This document shows positions 1-7,841 of a stretch of DNA of 54,280 nucleotides, in pieces. Source of the stretch: Nocardiopsis trehalosi NBRC 14201 (GTDB lineage Bacteria; Actinomycetota; Actinomycetes; Streptosporangiales; Streptosporangiaceae); NCBI RefSeq assembly GCF_001552555.1, contig NZ_BCRK01000019.1, forward strand, positions 1 to 54,280. The letters are read 5' to 3'. Both the position numbers and the translations under genes were made by a program. The notes below the pieces were generated by a model. That model saw nothing but the letters and a program-made list of their open reading frames with translations, was not told where the DNA came from and searched no databases. Positions within the stretch are counted from its first letter, which is position 1. Every line of letters begins with the position of its first letter.

Positions 1-2
1 GG

Positions 3-32
3 CCCCCGCCGGACCCTGCGGTCCGGCGGGGG
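3..32. terminator. Strong hairpin downstream of the substrate-binding protein gene
   Basis: A perfect 13-bp stem (arms 3-15 and 20-32) closes on a 4-base loop. It lies about 37 bases past the stop of the minus-strand lipoprotein gene, where a Rho-independent terminator would be expected. No T tract is visible on the minus side before the window ends, so the direction is uncertain. Confidence 0.5.
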
Positions 33-68
33 TGGGTTTGGGGGTCGCGGTGGTGGCTGTCATGGCGC

Positions 69-1025
69 TCACTGGCGGAAGAGCTCGTCCAGGTTCGGCT
101 CCGACTCCACGACCTCGTCCTCGACCAGCAGGTCGGCGATGACCTGGGCGGACTCCTGGTCGGCCTCGGTCGGGAAGGCGGGGAGGCGGATCTCCTCGAT
201 GAGCTGGGCGTCCATCTCGGTGTAGGTGGTGAGGATGCGCCGCACCTCCTCGGGGTGGGCGTCGGCGTAGGCCAGGGACTCGTGCATGGCGGCGGTGAAC
301 GCGTCGACCATCTCCGGGTCCTCGGCGATGACCTGCTCGGTGGTGAAGTACGAGGCGATGGAGAGCGACTCGTGGGCGTCGACGAAGTTGGAGGTGACCT
401 CGGTGGCGCCGGCCTCCAGGGAGGTGGTCAGGTAGGGCTCGACCACCCAGGCGGCGTCGACGTCGCCGCCCTCCAGGGCGGCGGGCATGTCCGGGAACGG
501 CATCTCGATGAACTCGATGTCGGCGGGGTCGCCGCCGTCCTTGCGCACGGAGTTGCGGACGGTGGTGTCGCCGATGTTCTTCAGGTTGTTCACGGCGACG
601 GTCTTGCCGGCGAGGTCGGCCGCGGAGGTGATGTCGCTGCCCTCGGGGGCGACGACGCCGCCGAAGTCGTTGCCCTGCTCGCCGGTGGTGGTGACGCCGT
701 TGCTGACGATCTGCACCGGGAGGTCCTGGTCGCGGGCGACGAGCAGCGAGGTGATGTTGCCGAACGCGAAGTCGTAGGTGCCGTTGACGACGTTGGGGAT
801 GGCCTGGGCGCCGCCGCTGGTGTTCTCGACGGTGACGTCGAACCCGTGGTCCTCGAAGAAGCCCTGCTCCACGCCGAGGTGGAGGGGGGCCACGTCGACG
901 ATGGGGATGGCGCCGACGGTGATGGCGGTGAGACCGCCCTCGCCCTCCTCGGCTTCACCGCCCCCGCAGGCGGACGTGGTGGCCAGAACCGTCACTCCGG
1001 CCAGAGCGAGGATCTTTCGACGCAT
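69..1025 (-). CDS. ABC transporter substrate-binding lipoprotein (SsuA/NMT1-THI5-like)
   Basis: The 318-residue protein starts with a lipoprotein signal: basic MRRK, a short hydrophobic stretch and a lipobox ending at Cys20. The mature part has the periplasmic-binding-protein-2 pattern of the SsuA/TauA/NMT1 group, with an early segment containing HLGVEQGFFEDHGFDV and a later AADLAGKTVAVN segment. Such proteins capture small anions such as sulfonates, taurine, thiamine precursors or aromatic acids for an ABC importer. The matching permease and ATPase are not in this window. The gene diverges from an IclR regulator that controls 4-hydroxybenzoate catabolism, so an aromatic-acid ligand is a reasonable inference but is not shown by the sequence. 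An ATG with GGAG upstream supports the start. Confidence 0.85.
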   Translation of the reverse strand: MRRKILALAGVTVLATTSACGGGEAEEGEGGLTAITVGAIPIVDVAPLHLGVEQGFFEDHGFDVTVENTSGGAQAIPNVVNGTYDFAFGNITSLLVARDQDLPVQIVSNGVTTTGEQGNDFGGVVAPEGSDITSAADLAGKTVAVNNLKNIGDTTVRNSVRKDGGDPADIEFIEMPFPDMPAALEGGDVDAAWVVEPYLTTSLEAGATEVTSNFVDAHESLSIASYFTTEQVIAEDPEMVDAFTAAMHESLAYADAHPEEVRRILTTYTEMDAQLIEEIRLPAFPTEADQESAQVIADLLVEDEVVESEPNLDELFRQ

Positions 1026-1186
1026 CGGGGGGTCTCCTGGTCTTCAAAAGGGGGCTGGGGGTCAGAGTGCGCGCCGACACGGCGGCGACCGCTGGGAGCG
1101 ACGGATCCGCGCCTCGGCGCCCGCTCCGGTCCCCAAATGTGAAGTGACCGCCGCCCGACGGCACGCGGATACGCTGTGCGTCTTGC

Positions 1187-1210
1187 GAACGATCGTTCTG
1201 AACGCGAACG
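1187..1210. promoter_or_regulatory. Palindrome in the divergent SBP/iclR promoter region
   Basis: GAACGATCGTTC (1187-1198) is a perfect 12-bp palindrome. It overlaps a second inverted repeat, GTTC-T-GAAC (1195-1203), and is followed by another GAACG. These half-sites resemble the TTC/GAAC arms of the 19-bp sites beside the regulator and pcaI, so this may be a further IclR-family binding region controlling the divergent transporter gene. Confidence 0.4.
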
Positions 1211-1252
1211 TAAGGGAATTCCATCGGCGCCGTCAACCCGTCAGCGGCCACT

Positions 1253-1271
1253 GTGTTCGATATGAGAACAT
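1253..1271 (+). promoter_or_regulatory. Putative IclR-family operator upstream of the regulator gene
   Basis: The inverted repeat TGTTC-N7-GAACA (1254-1258 and 1266-1270) lies about 20 bases before the regulator start. Compared with the site at 2252-2270, 15 of 19 positions are identical (GTGTTCG, three variable bases, TGAGAACA). Its location predicts autoregulation. Confidence 0.6.
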
Positions 1272-1291
1272 CCCCCAGAGGAAGGGGGCAC

Positions 1292-2125
1292 ATGACCGCG
1301 AACGAGCGCGCCACCACGAGTGTCTCGCACCCGCAGGCTCCGCGGGGAGACCACTTCGTGCAATCCCTGGAACGCGGTCTCGCCGTGGTGCGCGCCTTCT
1401 CGGCGCGCACCCCCGCCATGACGCTGAGTGAGGTCGCGCGGGTGACCGGGCTCACCCGGGCGGCCGCCCGGCGCTTCCTGCTGACGCTGGCCGACCTGGG
1501 GTACGTGCGCACCGACGGCCGGATGTTCGCGCTCACGCCGCGCGTGCTGGAGCTGGGCTACGCCTACCTGTCCTCGGCCGGGCTGCCCGAGGTCGCCCAG
1601 CCCCACCTGCAGCGGCTCACCGCCGAGGTGCGCGAGTCCTCGTCGGTGTCGGTCCTCGACGGGCCCGACGTCGTCTACGTGGCCCGCGCCGCGACCGCGC
1701 GCATCATGACCGTCGCCATCAGCGTCGGGACCCGGTTCCCCGCCTACGCCACGTCGATGGGCCGGGTGCTGCTCGCCGGGCGCACGCCCGCCCAGCTCGA
1801 CGCCTACCTGGAGGCCGCCGACCTGCGCCGGCTGACGGCGCACACGGTCACCGACCCCGACCGGCTGCGCGCCGAGGTCGCCCGCGCCCGCGCCCAGGGC
1901 TGGGCGATCGTGGACGAGGAGCTGGAGGAGGGGCTGCGGTCGGTGGCCGCGCCCGTGCGCGACCGCGACGGCGCGGTCATCGCGGCGGCCAACGTCTCCG
2001 TGCACGCCAACCGGACGTCCATCACGGAACTACGGCGCGACCTCCTTCCGTCACTCCTCGCGACCACCGCCCGCATCGAGGCGGACCTCGACATCGCCTC
2101 CCGGGCGAGCACCCGCCTGGTGTGA
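1292..2125 (+). CDS. pcaR: IclR-family transcriptional regulator of the pca/pob operon (PcaR-like)
   Basis: The 277-residue protein has the IclR layout: an N-terminal winged helix-turn-helix (about residues 20-80, with LSEVARVTGLTRAAARRFL) and a C-terminal effector-binding domain (about 95-265, including the FPAYATSMGRVLLA segment). I chose the ATG at 1292 because AGAGGAAGGGGG sits just upstream. A GTG 39 bases earlier is in frame but falls within the putative operator. IclR proteins of the PcaR/PcaU/PobR subgroup sense protocatechuate, 4-hydroxybenzoate or 3-oxoadipate and commonly activate or repress the beta-ketoadipate genes. The operon encoding that pathway starts 178 bases downstream on the same strand. 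The exact effector cannot be read from the sequence. Confidence 0.88.
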   Translation: MTANERATTSVSHPQAPRGDHFVQSLERGLAVVRAFSARTPAMTLSEVARVTGLTRAAARRFLLTLADLGYVRTDGRMFALTPRVLELGYAYLSSAGLPEVAQPHLQRLTAEVRESSSVSVLDGPDVVYVARAATARIMTVAISVGTRFPAYATSMGRVLLAGRTPAQLDAYLEAADLRRLTAHTVTDPDRLRAEVARARAQGWAIVDEELEEGLRSVAAPVRDRDGAVIAAANVSVHANRTSITELRRDLLPSLLATTARIEADLDIASRASTRLV

Positions 2126-2212
2126 GGCCCGGGCGCCCGCGCCCCGCGCCCGCCCGCACGCCGTCCCGCCGCGCCCGCGCCCGGCCGCCGCCGGCCCGGC
2201 GCCACCCGCCCC

Positions 2213-2241
2213 TTGACCGGTGTTCCGACCGGCGTTACCTT
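2213..2241 (+). promoter_or_regulatory. Sigma70-type promoter of the pca operon
   Basis: TTGACC (2213-2218) is separated by 17 bases from TACCTT (2236-2241), a good housekeeping-type promoter. The predicted transcription start is near 2248, which places the 2252-2270 inverted repeat directly over the start of the transcript. Confidence 0.55.
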
Positions 2242-2251
2242 CTGACCATTC

Positions 2252-2270
2252 GTGTTCGCCTTGAGAACAC
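2252..2270 (+). promoter_or_regulatory. Putative IclR-family operator at the pcaI promoter
   Basis: GTGTTC-N7-GAACAC is a perfect 6-bp-arm inverted repeat, nearly identical to the site ahead of the regulator gene. It lies just downstream of the predicted -10 box. A second small palindrome, TTCGG-CAT-CCGAA, follows at 2274-2286. The position suggests repression until the pathway inducer is bound. Confidence 0.6.
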
Positions 2271-2303
2271 TTATTCGGCATCCGAACGAAGGACGGAACG
2301 CAC

Positions 2304-3137
2304 ATGATCGTGCCGCTGGACGAGGCCGTCCGCGAGCTCGTCCGCGACGGGGACACGGTCGCGCTGGAGGGCTTCACGCACCTGATCCCGGTGGCCGCCG
2401 GCCACGAGATCATCCGGCAGGGCCGGCGCGACCTCACCCTGGTGCGGATGACGCCCGACGTCGTCTACGACCAGATGATCGGCGCGGGCTGCGCGCGCCG
2501 CCTGGTGTTCTCCTGGGGCGGCAACCCCGGGGTGGGCTCCCTGCACCGCTTCCGCGACGCCATCCAGAACGGGTGGCCGCACCCCCTGGAGATCGAGGAG
2601 CACAGCCACGCCGGCATGGCCAACCGCTACGTCGCCGGCGCCTCCGGGCTGCCGTTCGCCGTGCTGCGCGGCTACGTCGGCACCGACCTGGTCGACCGCA
2701 CCCCGACCATCGCCCCGATCACCTGCCCGTTCACCGGCGAGCGGCTGACCGCCGTGCCCGCCCTCAACCCCGATGTGACGATCGTGCACGCCCAGCGCGC
2801 CGACCGCGCCGGCAACGTCCAGCTCTGGGGCATCACGGGCGTGCAGAAGGAGGCCGTGCTCGCCGCGCGGCGCAGCCTGGTCACCGTCGAGGAGGTCGTC
2901 GACGGGCTGGAGCCCGTCCCCGGCCAGGTCGTACTGCCCGCCCGGGTGGTCACCGCGGTGGCCGAGGTCCCCGGCGGCGCCCGCCCGTCCTACGCCCACG
3001 GCTACTACGCCCGCGACAACGAGGCGTACCGCGCGTGGGACGCCGTCAGCCGCGACCGCGACGCCTTCGCGGAGTGGCTGCGCACCGACATCCACGGCGG
3101 CGCCCCCGCCACCCGCGAGGAGGAGCCGACATGGTGA
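2304..3137 (+). CDS. pcaI: 3-oxoadipate CoA-transferase, subunit A
   Basis: The 277-residue protein belongs to the class I CoA-transferase alpha family. It has the VALEGFTHLIP start of the fold and an APITCPFTGERL segment typical of the actinobacterial PcaI/CatI type. With PcaJ it moves CoA from succinyl-CoA to 3-oxoadipate. It is the first gene of the operon, with GAAGGACG ahead of the ATG. Its stop overlaps the start of pcaJ by seven bases, as expected for a two-subunit enzyme made in equal amounts. The family also includes glutaconate and acetoacetate transferases, but the operon leaves little doubt about the substrate. Confidence 0.9.
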   Translation: MIVPLDEAVRELVRDGDTVALEGFTHLIPVAAGHEIIRQGRRDLTLVRMTPDVVYDQMIGAGCARRLVFSWGGNPGVGSLHRFRDAIQNGWPHPLEIEEHSHAGMANRYVAGASGLPFAVLRGYVGTDLVDRTPTIAPITCPFTGERLTAVPALNPDVTIVHAQRADRAGNVQLWGITGVQKEAVLAARRSLVTVEEVVDGLEPVPGQVVLPARVVTAVAEVPGGARPSYAHGYYARDNEAYRAWDAVSRDRDAFAEWLRTDIHGGAPATREEEPTW

Positions 3138-3886
3138 CCGCGACCGGCTACACCGCCGACGAGATCATGACCGTCACCGCGGCCCGCTCCCTCACCTCCG
3201 ACACCGCCTGCTTCGTCGGCATCGGCCTGCCCAGCACCGCCGCCAACCTCGCCCGCCGCACGCACGCCCCCGGGCTGTGGATGGTCTACGAGTCCGGCAC
3301 CCTCGGCGCCGAGCCCGACACCCTCCCGCTGTCCATCGGCGACGGCGTGCTCGCCGAGACCGCCGACGCCGTCGTGTCGGTCCCCGAGGTGTTCAACTAC
3401 TGGCTGCAGCCCGGCCGCATCGACGTCGGGTTCCTCGGCGCCGCCCAGATCGACCGGTACGCCAACATCAACACCACCGTGGTCGGCGACTACACCGACC
3501 CCGAGGTCCGGTTGCCCGGGGCCGGCGGCGCGCCCGAGATCGCCGCGTCCTGCGGCGAGGTCGTCGTCATCGTCCGGCAGAGCCGGCGCACCTTCGTGGA
3601 GTCCGTCGACTTCGTGACCTCGGTCGGGCACGCCGGCGGGCCGGGCGGGCGCGAGCGCCTGGGCCTGCGCGGCCGCGGCCCCACCCGGGTCATCACCGAC
3701 CTCGGCGTCCTCGAACCCGACCCCGCCACCCGCGAGCTGACCCTGGTCAGCGTCCACCCCGGCACCTCGCTGGACGACGTGCGCGCGGCCACCGGCTGGG
3801 ACCTCGCCGCGGCGCCCGACCTGCGCACCACCGAGCCCCCCACCGACGGGGAACTCGCGGTACTACGCTCGCTGACGGGCCGGTAG
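3131..3886 (+). CDS. pcaJ: 3-oxoadipate CoA-transferase, subunit B
   Basis: The 251-residue protein is the beta subunit of the class I CoA-transferase. The segment MVYESGTLG carries Glu54 at the place of the catalytic glutamate that forms the enzyme-CoA thioester in this family. The ATG at 3131 overlaps the end of pcaI, indicating translational coupling; the much longer upstream frame is only a shadow of pcaI. The product complex makes 3-oxoadipyl-CoA, which the next gene product cleaves. Confidence 0.9.
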   Translation: MVTATGYTADEIMTVTAARSLTSDTACFVGIGLPSTAANLARRTHAPGLWMVYESGTLGAEPDTLPLSIGDGVLAETADAVVSVPEVFNYWLQPGRIDVGFLGAAQIDRYANINTTVVGDYTDPEVRLPGAGGAPEIAASCGEVVVIVRQSRRTFVESVDFVTSVGHAGGPGGRERLGLRGRGPTRVITDLGVLEPDPATRELTLVSVHPGTSLDDVRAATGWDLAAAPDLRTTEPPTDGELAVLRSLTGR

Positions 3887-3920
3887 ACCCCCCACCTGGC
3901 CCCCCTCGACGGAGGACACC

Positions 3921-5096
3921 ATGACCGACGTGTACGTGCTGGACGCGGTCCGCACCCCCTTCGGCCGCTACGGCGGCGAACTCTCCGGCGTCCGCCCCGA
4001 CGACCTCGCCGCGCACACCCTGCGCGCGCTCGTGGACCGCTCCCCCGACCTCGACCCCGCGCGCATCGACGACGTCTACCTGGGCGACGCCAACGGCGCC
4101 GGCGAGGACAACCGCGACGTCGCCCGCATGGCGGTGCTCCTGGCCGGGCTGCCCACCTCGGTGCCCGGCGCCACCGTCAACCGGCTGTGCGGGTCGGGCC
4201 TGGAGGCGGTGATCGCCGCCAACCGCGCCGTGGCCGTGGGCGACGGGTCGCTGATGGTGGCGGGCGGCGTGGAGTCGATGAGCCGCGCCCCCTGGGTGCT
4301 GCCCAAGCCCGCCAAGGGCTTCCCCGCCGGCCCCGAGACCCTGCACTCCACCACGCTCGGCTGGCGCATGGTCAACCCGCGCATGCCCGCGGAGTGGACG
4401 GCGTCGCTGGGCGAGTGCACCGAGCAGGTCGCCGACCTGTACGGCATCGACCGGGCCGCCCAGGACGCGTTCGCCCTGCGCAGCCACGCCAACGCCGCCG
4501 CCGCCTGGGAGAAGGGCGTCTTCGACGCCGAGGTGGTGCCGGTGCCGGGGGTCGACCTGGCCCGCGACGAGAGCATCCGGAAGACCTCGGCCGAGAAGCT
4601 CGCCGCGCTCAAGCCGGCGTTCCGGCCGGACGGCACCATCACCGCGGGCAACGCGTCGCCGCTCAACGACGGCGCCGCGGCGCTGCTCATCGGCGACGCC
4701 GAGGGCGCCCGCGCGGCCGGCCGCGAGCCGCTGGCCCGCATCGTCAGCCGGGGCGCGGCCGCCGTCGACCCGCACCGGTTCGGCATCGGCCCGGTGGCGG
4801 CGGCCGAGACCGCGCTGCGCCGCGCCGGGATCGGCTGGGGCGACCTGGCCGCGGTCGAGCTGAACGAGGCGTTCGCCGCCCAGTCCCTCGCCTGCCTGAA
4901 GCTGTGGCCGGAGCTCGACCCGGCCATCGTCAACCCCAACGGCGGCGCCATCGCCATCGGCCACCCGCTGGGCGCCTCCGGCGCCCGCGTCCTCGGCTCG
5001 CTCGCCCACGAGCTGCGCCGCCGGGGCGGCGGCTGGGGGCTCGCCGCCATCTGTATCGGCGTGGGCCAGGGCCTCGCCGTCGTCCTGCACGCCTGA
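3921..5096 (+). CDS. pcaF: 3-oxoadipyl-CoA thiolase (beta-ketoadipyl-CoA thiolase)
   Basis: The 391-residue protein is a full-length thiolase. Cys90 in NRLCGSGLEAV is the acyl-accepting nucleophile. The GHPLGASGARV segment holds the catalytic histidine, and the C-terminal CIGVGQG holds the second cysteine. It splits 3-oxoadipyl-CoA with CoA into succinyl-CoA and acetyl-CoA, the last step of the pathway. GGAGGACACC precedes the ATG. General acetyl-CoA acetyltransferases look similar, so the specific name rests on the position after pcaIJ. Confidence 0.9.
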   Translation: MTDVYVLDAVRTPFGRYGGELSGVRPDDLAAHTLRALVDRSPDLDPARIDDVYLGDANGAGEDNRDVARMAVLLAGLPTSVPGATVNRLCGSGLEAVIAANRAVAVGDGSLMVAGGVESMSRAPWVLPKPAKGFPAGPETLHSTTLGWRMVNPRMPAEWTASLGECTEQVADLYGIDRAAQDAFALRSHANAAAAWEKGVFDAEVVPVPGVDLARDESIRKTSAEKLAALKPAFRPDGTITAGNASPLNDGAAALLIGDAEGARAAGREPLARIVSRGAAAVDPHRFGIGPVAAAETALRRAGIGWGDLAAVELNEAFAAQSLACLKLWPELDPAIVNPNGGAIAIGHPLGASGARVLGSLAHELRRRGGGWGLAAICIGVGQGLAVVLHA

Positions 5097-5108
5097 GAGG
5101 ACCAGCGC

Positions 5109-5855
5109 ATGACCTCCCACGACCCCGCCGCCCCCGCGTGGACGGACGCGCCGGGCTACCGGCGCGACCACGGCGTCCACCCCCCGCTGGACTACCCGGG
5201 CTACCGCAGCACGGCGCTGCGGCACCCGTCGCGGCGGCTGCGCCTGCTGCCGCACTCGCTCACCGAGGTCACCGGCCCCATGCTGGGCGAGGACCGCCTC
5301 GGCGCCCTCGACAACGACCTCACCCGCCAGCACGACGGCGAGCCGCAGGGCCAGCGGATCATCGTGCACGGCCGGCTGCTCGACGGCGACGGCCGGCCCG
5401 TGCCGCACAGCCTGGTCGAGATCTGGCAGGCCAACGCCGGCGGCCGCTACCGGCACACCGGCGACAACTGGCCGTGCCCGCTCGACCCGAACTTCACCGG
5501 TGTGGGCCGCACCCTCACCGACGCCGAGGGCCGGTACCGGTTCACCACGGTCCGCCCCGGCGCGTACCCGTGGCGCAACCACGACAACGCCTGGCGGCCC
5601 GCGCACATCCACTTCTCGCTGTTCGGGCGGGCGTTCACCCAGCGGCTGGTCACCCAGATGTACTTCCCGGACGACCCGCTGTTCTTCCAGGACCCGATGT
5701 GGAACTCGATCCCCGACGAGGCCGCCCGGCAGCGGCTGGTCGCGCGGTTCGACTACGCCAACACCGCCCCCGAGTGGGCGCTGGCCTACGAGTGGGACAT
5801 CGTGCTGCGCGGCCGCGAGGCCACCCTCTTCGAGACGGAAGCGGACGACGACTGA
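5109..5855 (+). CDS. pcaH: Protocatechuate 3,4-dioxygenase, beta subunit
   Basis: The 248-residue protein has the intradiol dioxygenase fold. The four expected non-heme Fe(III) ligands are present with family spacing: Tyr114 (GGRYRHTGD), Tyr153 (RPGAYPWRN), His166 and His168 (PAHIHFS). It opens the ring of protocatechuate between the two hydroxyls to give 3-carboxy-cis,cis-muconate. It starts 12 bases after pcaF with AGAGGACC upstream, and its stop overlaps the pcaG start (TGATG). Confidence 0.95.
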   Translation: MTSHDPAAPAWTDAPGYRRDHGVHPPLDYPGYRSTALRHPSRRLRLLPHSLTEVTGPMLGEDRLGALDNDLTRQHDGEPQGQRIIVHGRLLDGDGRPVPHSLVEIWQANAGGRYRHTGDNWPCPLDPNFTGVGRTLTDAEGRYRFTTVRPGAYPWRNHDNAWRPAHIHFSLFGRAFTQRLVTQMYFPDDPLFFQDPMWNSIPDEAARQRLVARFDYANTAPEWALAYEWDIVLRGREATLFETEADDD

Positions 5856-6415
5856 TGCCCGGCACCACCCCCTCCCAGACCGTCGGCCCATACCTGCACA
5901 TCGGCCTGCCCTGGCCCGACGGCCCGTTCGCGCTGGCCGAGGGCGCCCCCGGCGGGATCTGGCTGCGCGGCGTCCTCTACGACGGCGCGGGCGCCCCGGT
6001 CCCGGACGGGCTCATCGAGACCTGGCAGGCCGACCCCGACGGCCGGTTCGACCACCCCGACGACCCGCGCGGCGCGGTGGCCTACCCGGGGCTGCGCGCG
6101 TTCGGCCGCTGCCCCACCGGGCCCGACGGCTCCTGGGGCGTGTACACGCTCAAGCCCGGCCCGGTGCCGGGCCCCGGCGGGGTGCCGCAGGCGCCGCACA
6201 TCGACGTCTCGGTGTTCGCCCGGGGGATGCTGCACCGCACGGTCACCCGGGTGTACTTCCCCGACGAGCCCGACGCCAACGCCGCCGACCCGGTGCTGTC
6301 GGCGATCGAGGACCCCGCCGCCCGCGCCACACTCGTCGCCCGCCCCGCACCCGACGGCTACCGCTTCGACATCCGGTTGCAGGGGAACGACGAGACGGTG
6401 TTCTTCGACGTCTGA
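5855..6415 (+). CDS. pcaG: Protocatechuate 3,4-dioxygenase, alpha subunit
   Basis: The 186-residue protein is the smaller, iron-free partner of PcaH. It starts with PSQTVGPYLHIGLPW, typical of alpha subunits, and contains HIDVSVFARGMLHR where the beta subunit has its iron-binding histidines. The ATG at 5855 overlaps the pcaH stop by one base; the longer upstream frame reads through pcaF/pcaH in the wrong frame. The two subunits form the (alpha-beta)n dioxygenase. Confidence 0.94.
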   Translation: MPGTTPSQTVGPYLHIGLPWPDGPFALAEGAPGGIWLRGVLYDGAGAPVPDGLIETWQADPDGRFDHPDDPRGAVAYPGLRAFGRCPTGPDGSWGVYTLKPGPVPGPGGVPQAPHIDVSVFARGMLHRTVTRVYFPDEPDANAADPVLSAIEDPAARATLVARPAPDGYRFDIRLQGNDETVFFDV

Positions 6416-6446
6416 GGCCGGACGTCGCACAGGAGGGGCGGACGAG

Positions 6447-7790
6447 GTGACGGGGTTGTTCGACGGTGTGTTCGCGCGCGGCGGGGCCGCGGCGGAGGTG
6501 GACGGGGCGGCCTGGCTGCGGGCTTTGCTGGACGCCGAGGCGGCGCTGGCGCGCGCCCACGCGCGGGCGGGGCTGATCCCGGCGGCGCACGCCGAGGCGG
6601 TGGCGCGCGCGTGCGTGCCCGAGCGGGTCGACGCGGCGGCCGTCGCCGCGGCCGCCGCCGACGGCGGCAACCCGGTGATCCCGCTGGTGCGGGAGCTGAC
6701 CCGGGCCGTGGACGGCGACGCCGCGCGGTCGGTGCACCAGGGCGCGACCAGCCAGGACATCATGGACACCGCGGCCATGCTGGTGGCGCGGCGGGCGGGC
6801 GCGGTCGTCCGCGCCGACGCCGCCGCAGCGGGTGACGCGCTCGCCGACCTGGCGCAGGCGCACCGGACGACCCCCATGGCCGGGCGCACCCTGCTCCAGC
6901 AGGCACTGCCGATCACGTTCGGGCTGGCCGCCGCCGGGTGGCTGAGCGGGCTGGACGCCGCCGCCGCGCGGCTGGGCGAGGTGCTGGACCACCGGGTCGC
7001 CGCCCAGCTCGGCGGCGCCGCGGGCACACTGGCGTCGCTGGGCGACGACGGCCCCCGGGTGGCGGCCGCGTTCGCCGCCGAGACCGGGCTGCCCGAGGCC
7101 CCGCTGCCCTGGCACACCGACCGGGGCCGCGTCGCGGAGCTGGCCGGCGCGCTGGCCCAGGTGTGCGGGGCCGTCGGCAAGGCGGCGGGCGACATCGTGC
7201 TGCTCGCCCAGACCGAGGTCGGCGAGGTGGTGGAGGACGGCGGGGCCGGGGTCGGCGGGTCGTCCACGCTGCCGCACAAGCGCAACCCGGTGGCGGCGGT
7301 GTCGGCGGCGGCGTGCGCGCACCGCGCCCCCGGCCTGGCGGCCACCCTGTTCGCCGCCCAGGTGCAGCAGCACCAGCGGGCGGCGGGCGCCTGGCACGCC
7401 GAGTGGCCGGCGCTGAGCGACCTGCTCGCCACGACCGGGTCGGCCGTGGCGTGGCTGCGCGCCTCGGTGGAGCGGCTGCGGGTCGACCCCGGCCGGATGC
7501 GCGCCAACCTCGACCTGACGGGCGGGTTCCCGCTCGCCGAGCGCGTCACCGCCGACCTCGCCGGCGAGCTGGGCCGGCTGGCGGCCCACGACCTGGTCTC
7601 GGCGGCCTGCGCCGAGGCGGCCGAGGGCGGCCGCGACCTGGCCGGGGTGCTCACCGAGCGCCTGGCGGGCCGGCGTTCCGGCTCCCGGGTCGCGGAGCTG
7701 CTCGACCCGGAGGGCTACCTGGGCCAGGCCGCCGCCTTCACCGACCGGGCGGTGCGGGCCCACCGCGAGCGGGCGGCCGGCGCCCGCTGA
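6447..7790 (+). CDS. pcaB: 3-carboxy-cis,cis-muconate cycloisomerase
   Basis: The 447-residue protein is a member of the fumarase/argininosuccinate lyase superfamily. It carries the signature loop GSSTLPHKRNPVA and the upstream VHQGATSQDIMDTA segment. It closes carboxymuconate to 4-carboxymuconolactone. The start is a GTG with AGGAGG ten bases upstream. Adenylosuccinate lyases are related, but the placement between pcaG and pcaL fixes the assignment. Confidence 0.92.
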   Translation: MTGLFDGVFARGGAAAEVDGAAWLRALLDAEAALARAHARAGLIPAAHAEAVARACVPERVDAAAVAAAAADGGNPVIPLVRELTRAVDGDAARSVHQGATSQDIMDTAAMLVARRAGAVVRADAAAAGDALADLAQAHRTTPMAGRTLLQQALPITFGLAAAGWLSGLDAAAARLGEVLDHRVAAQLGGAAGTLASLGDDGPRVAAAFAAETGLPEAPLPWHTDRGRVAELAGALAQVCGAVGKAAGDIVLLAQTEVGEVVEDGGAGVGGSSTLPHKRNPVAAVSAAACAHRAPGLAATLFAAQVQQHQRAAGAWHAEWPALSDLLATTGSAVAWLRASVERLRVDPGRMRANLDLTGGFPLAERVTADLAGELGRLAAHDLVSAACAEAAEGGRDLAGVLTERLAGRRSGSRVAELLDPEGYLGQAAAFTDRAVRAHRERAAGAR

Positions 7791-7841
7791 CCGCCCCGCC
7801 GCGCCCGGGGCACCCATGACGCTTTCACGGAGGAGGAGCAG

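Noticed and set aside
3747-5891. Very long open frames opposite the pca genes and similar antisense frames elsewhere
   Set aside because: They are shadows caused by GC-rich third positions. The products are Arg/Pro/Gly/Ala-rich without motifs, while the opposite strand encodes clear enzymes.
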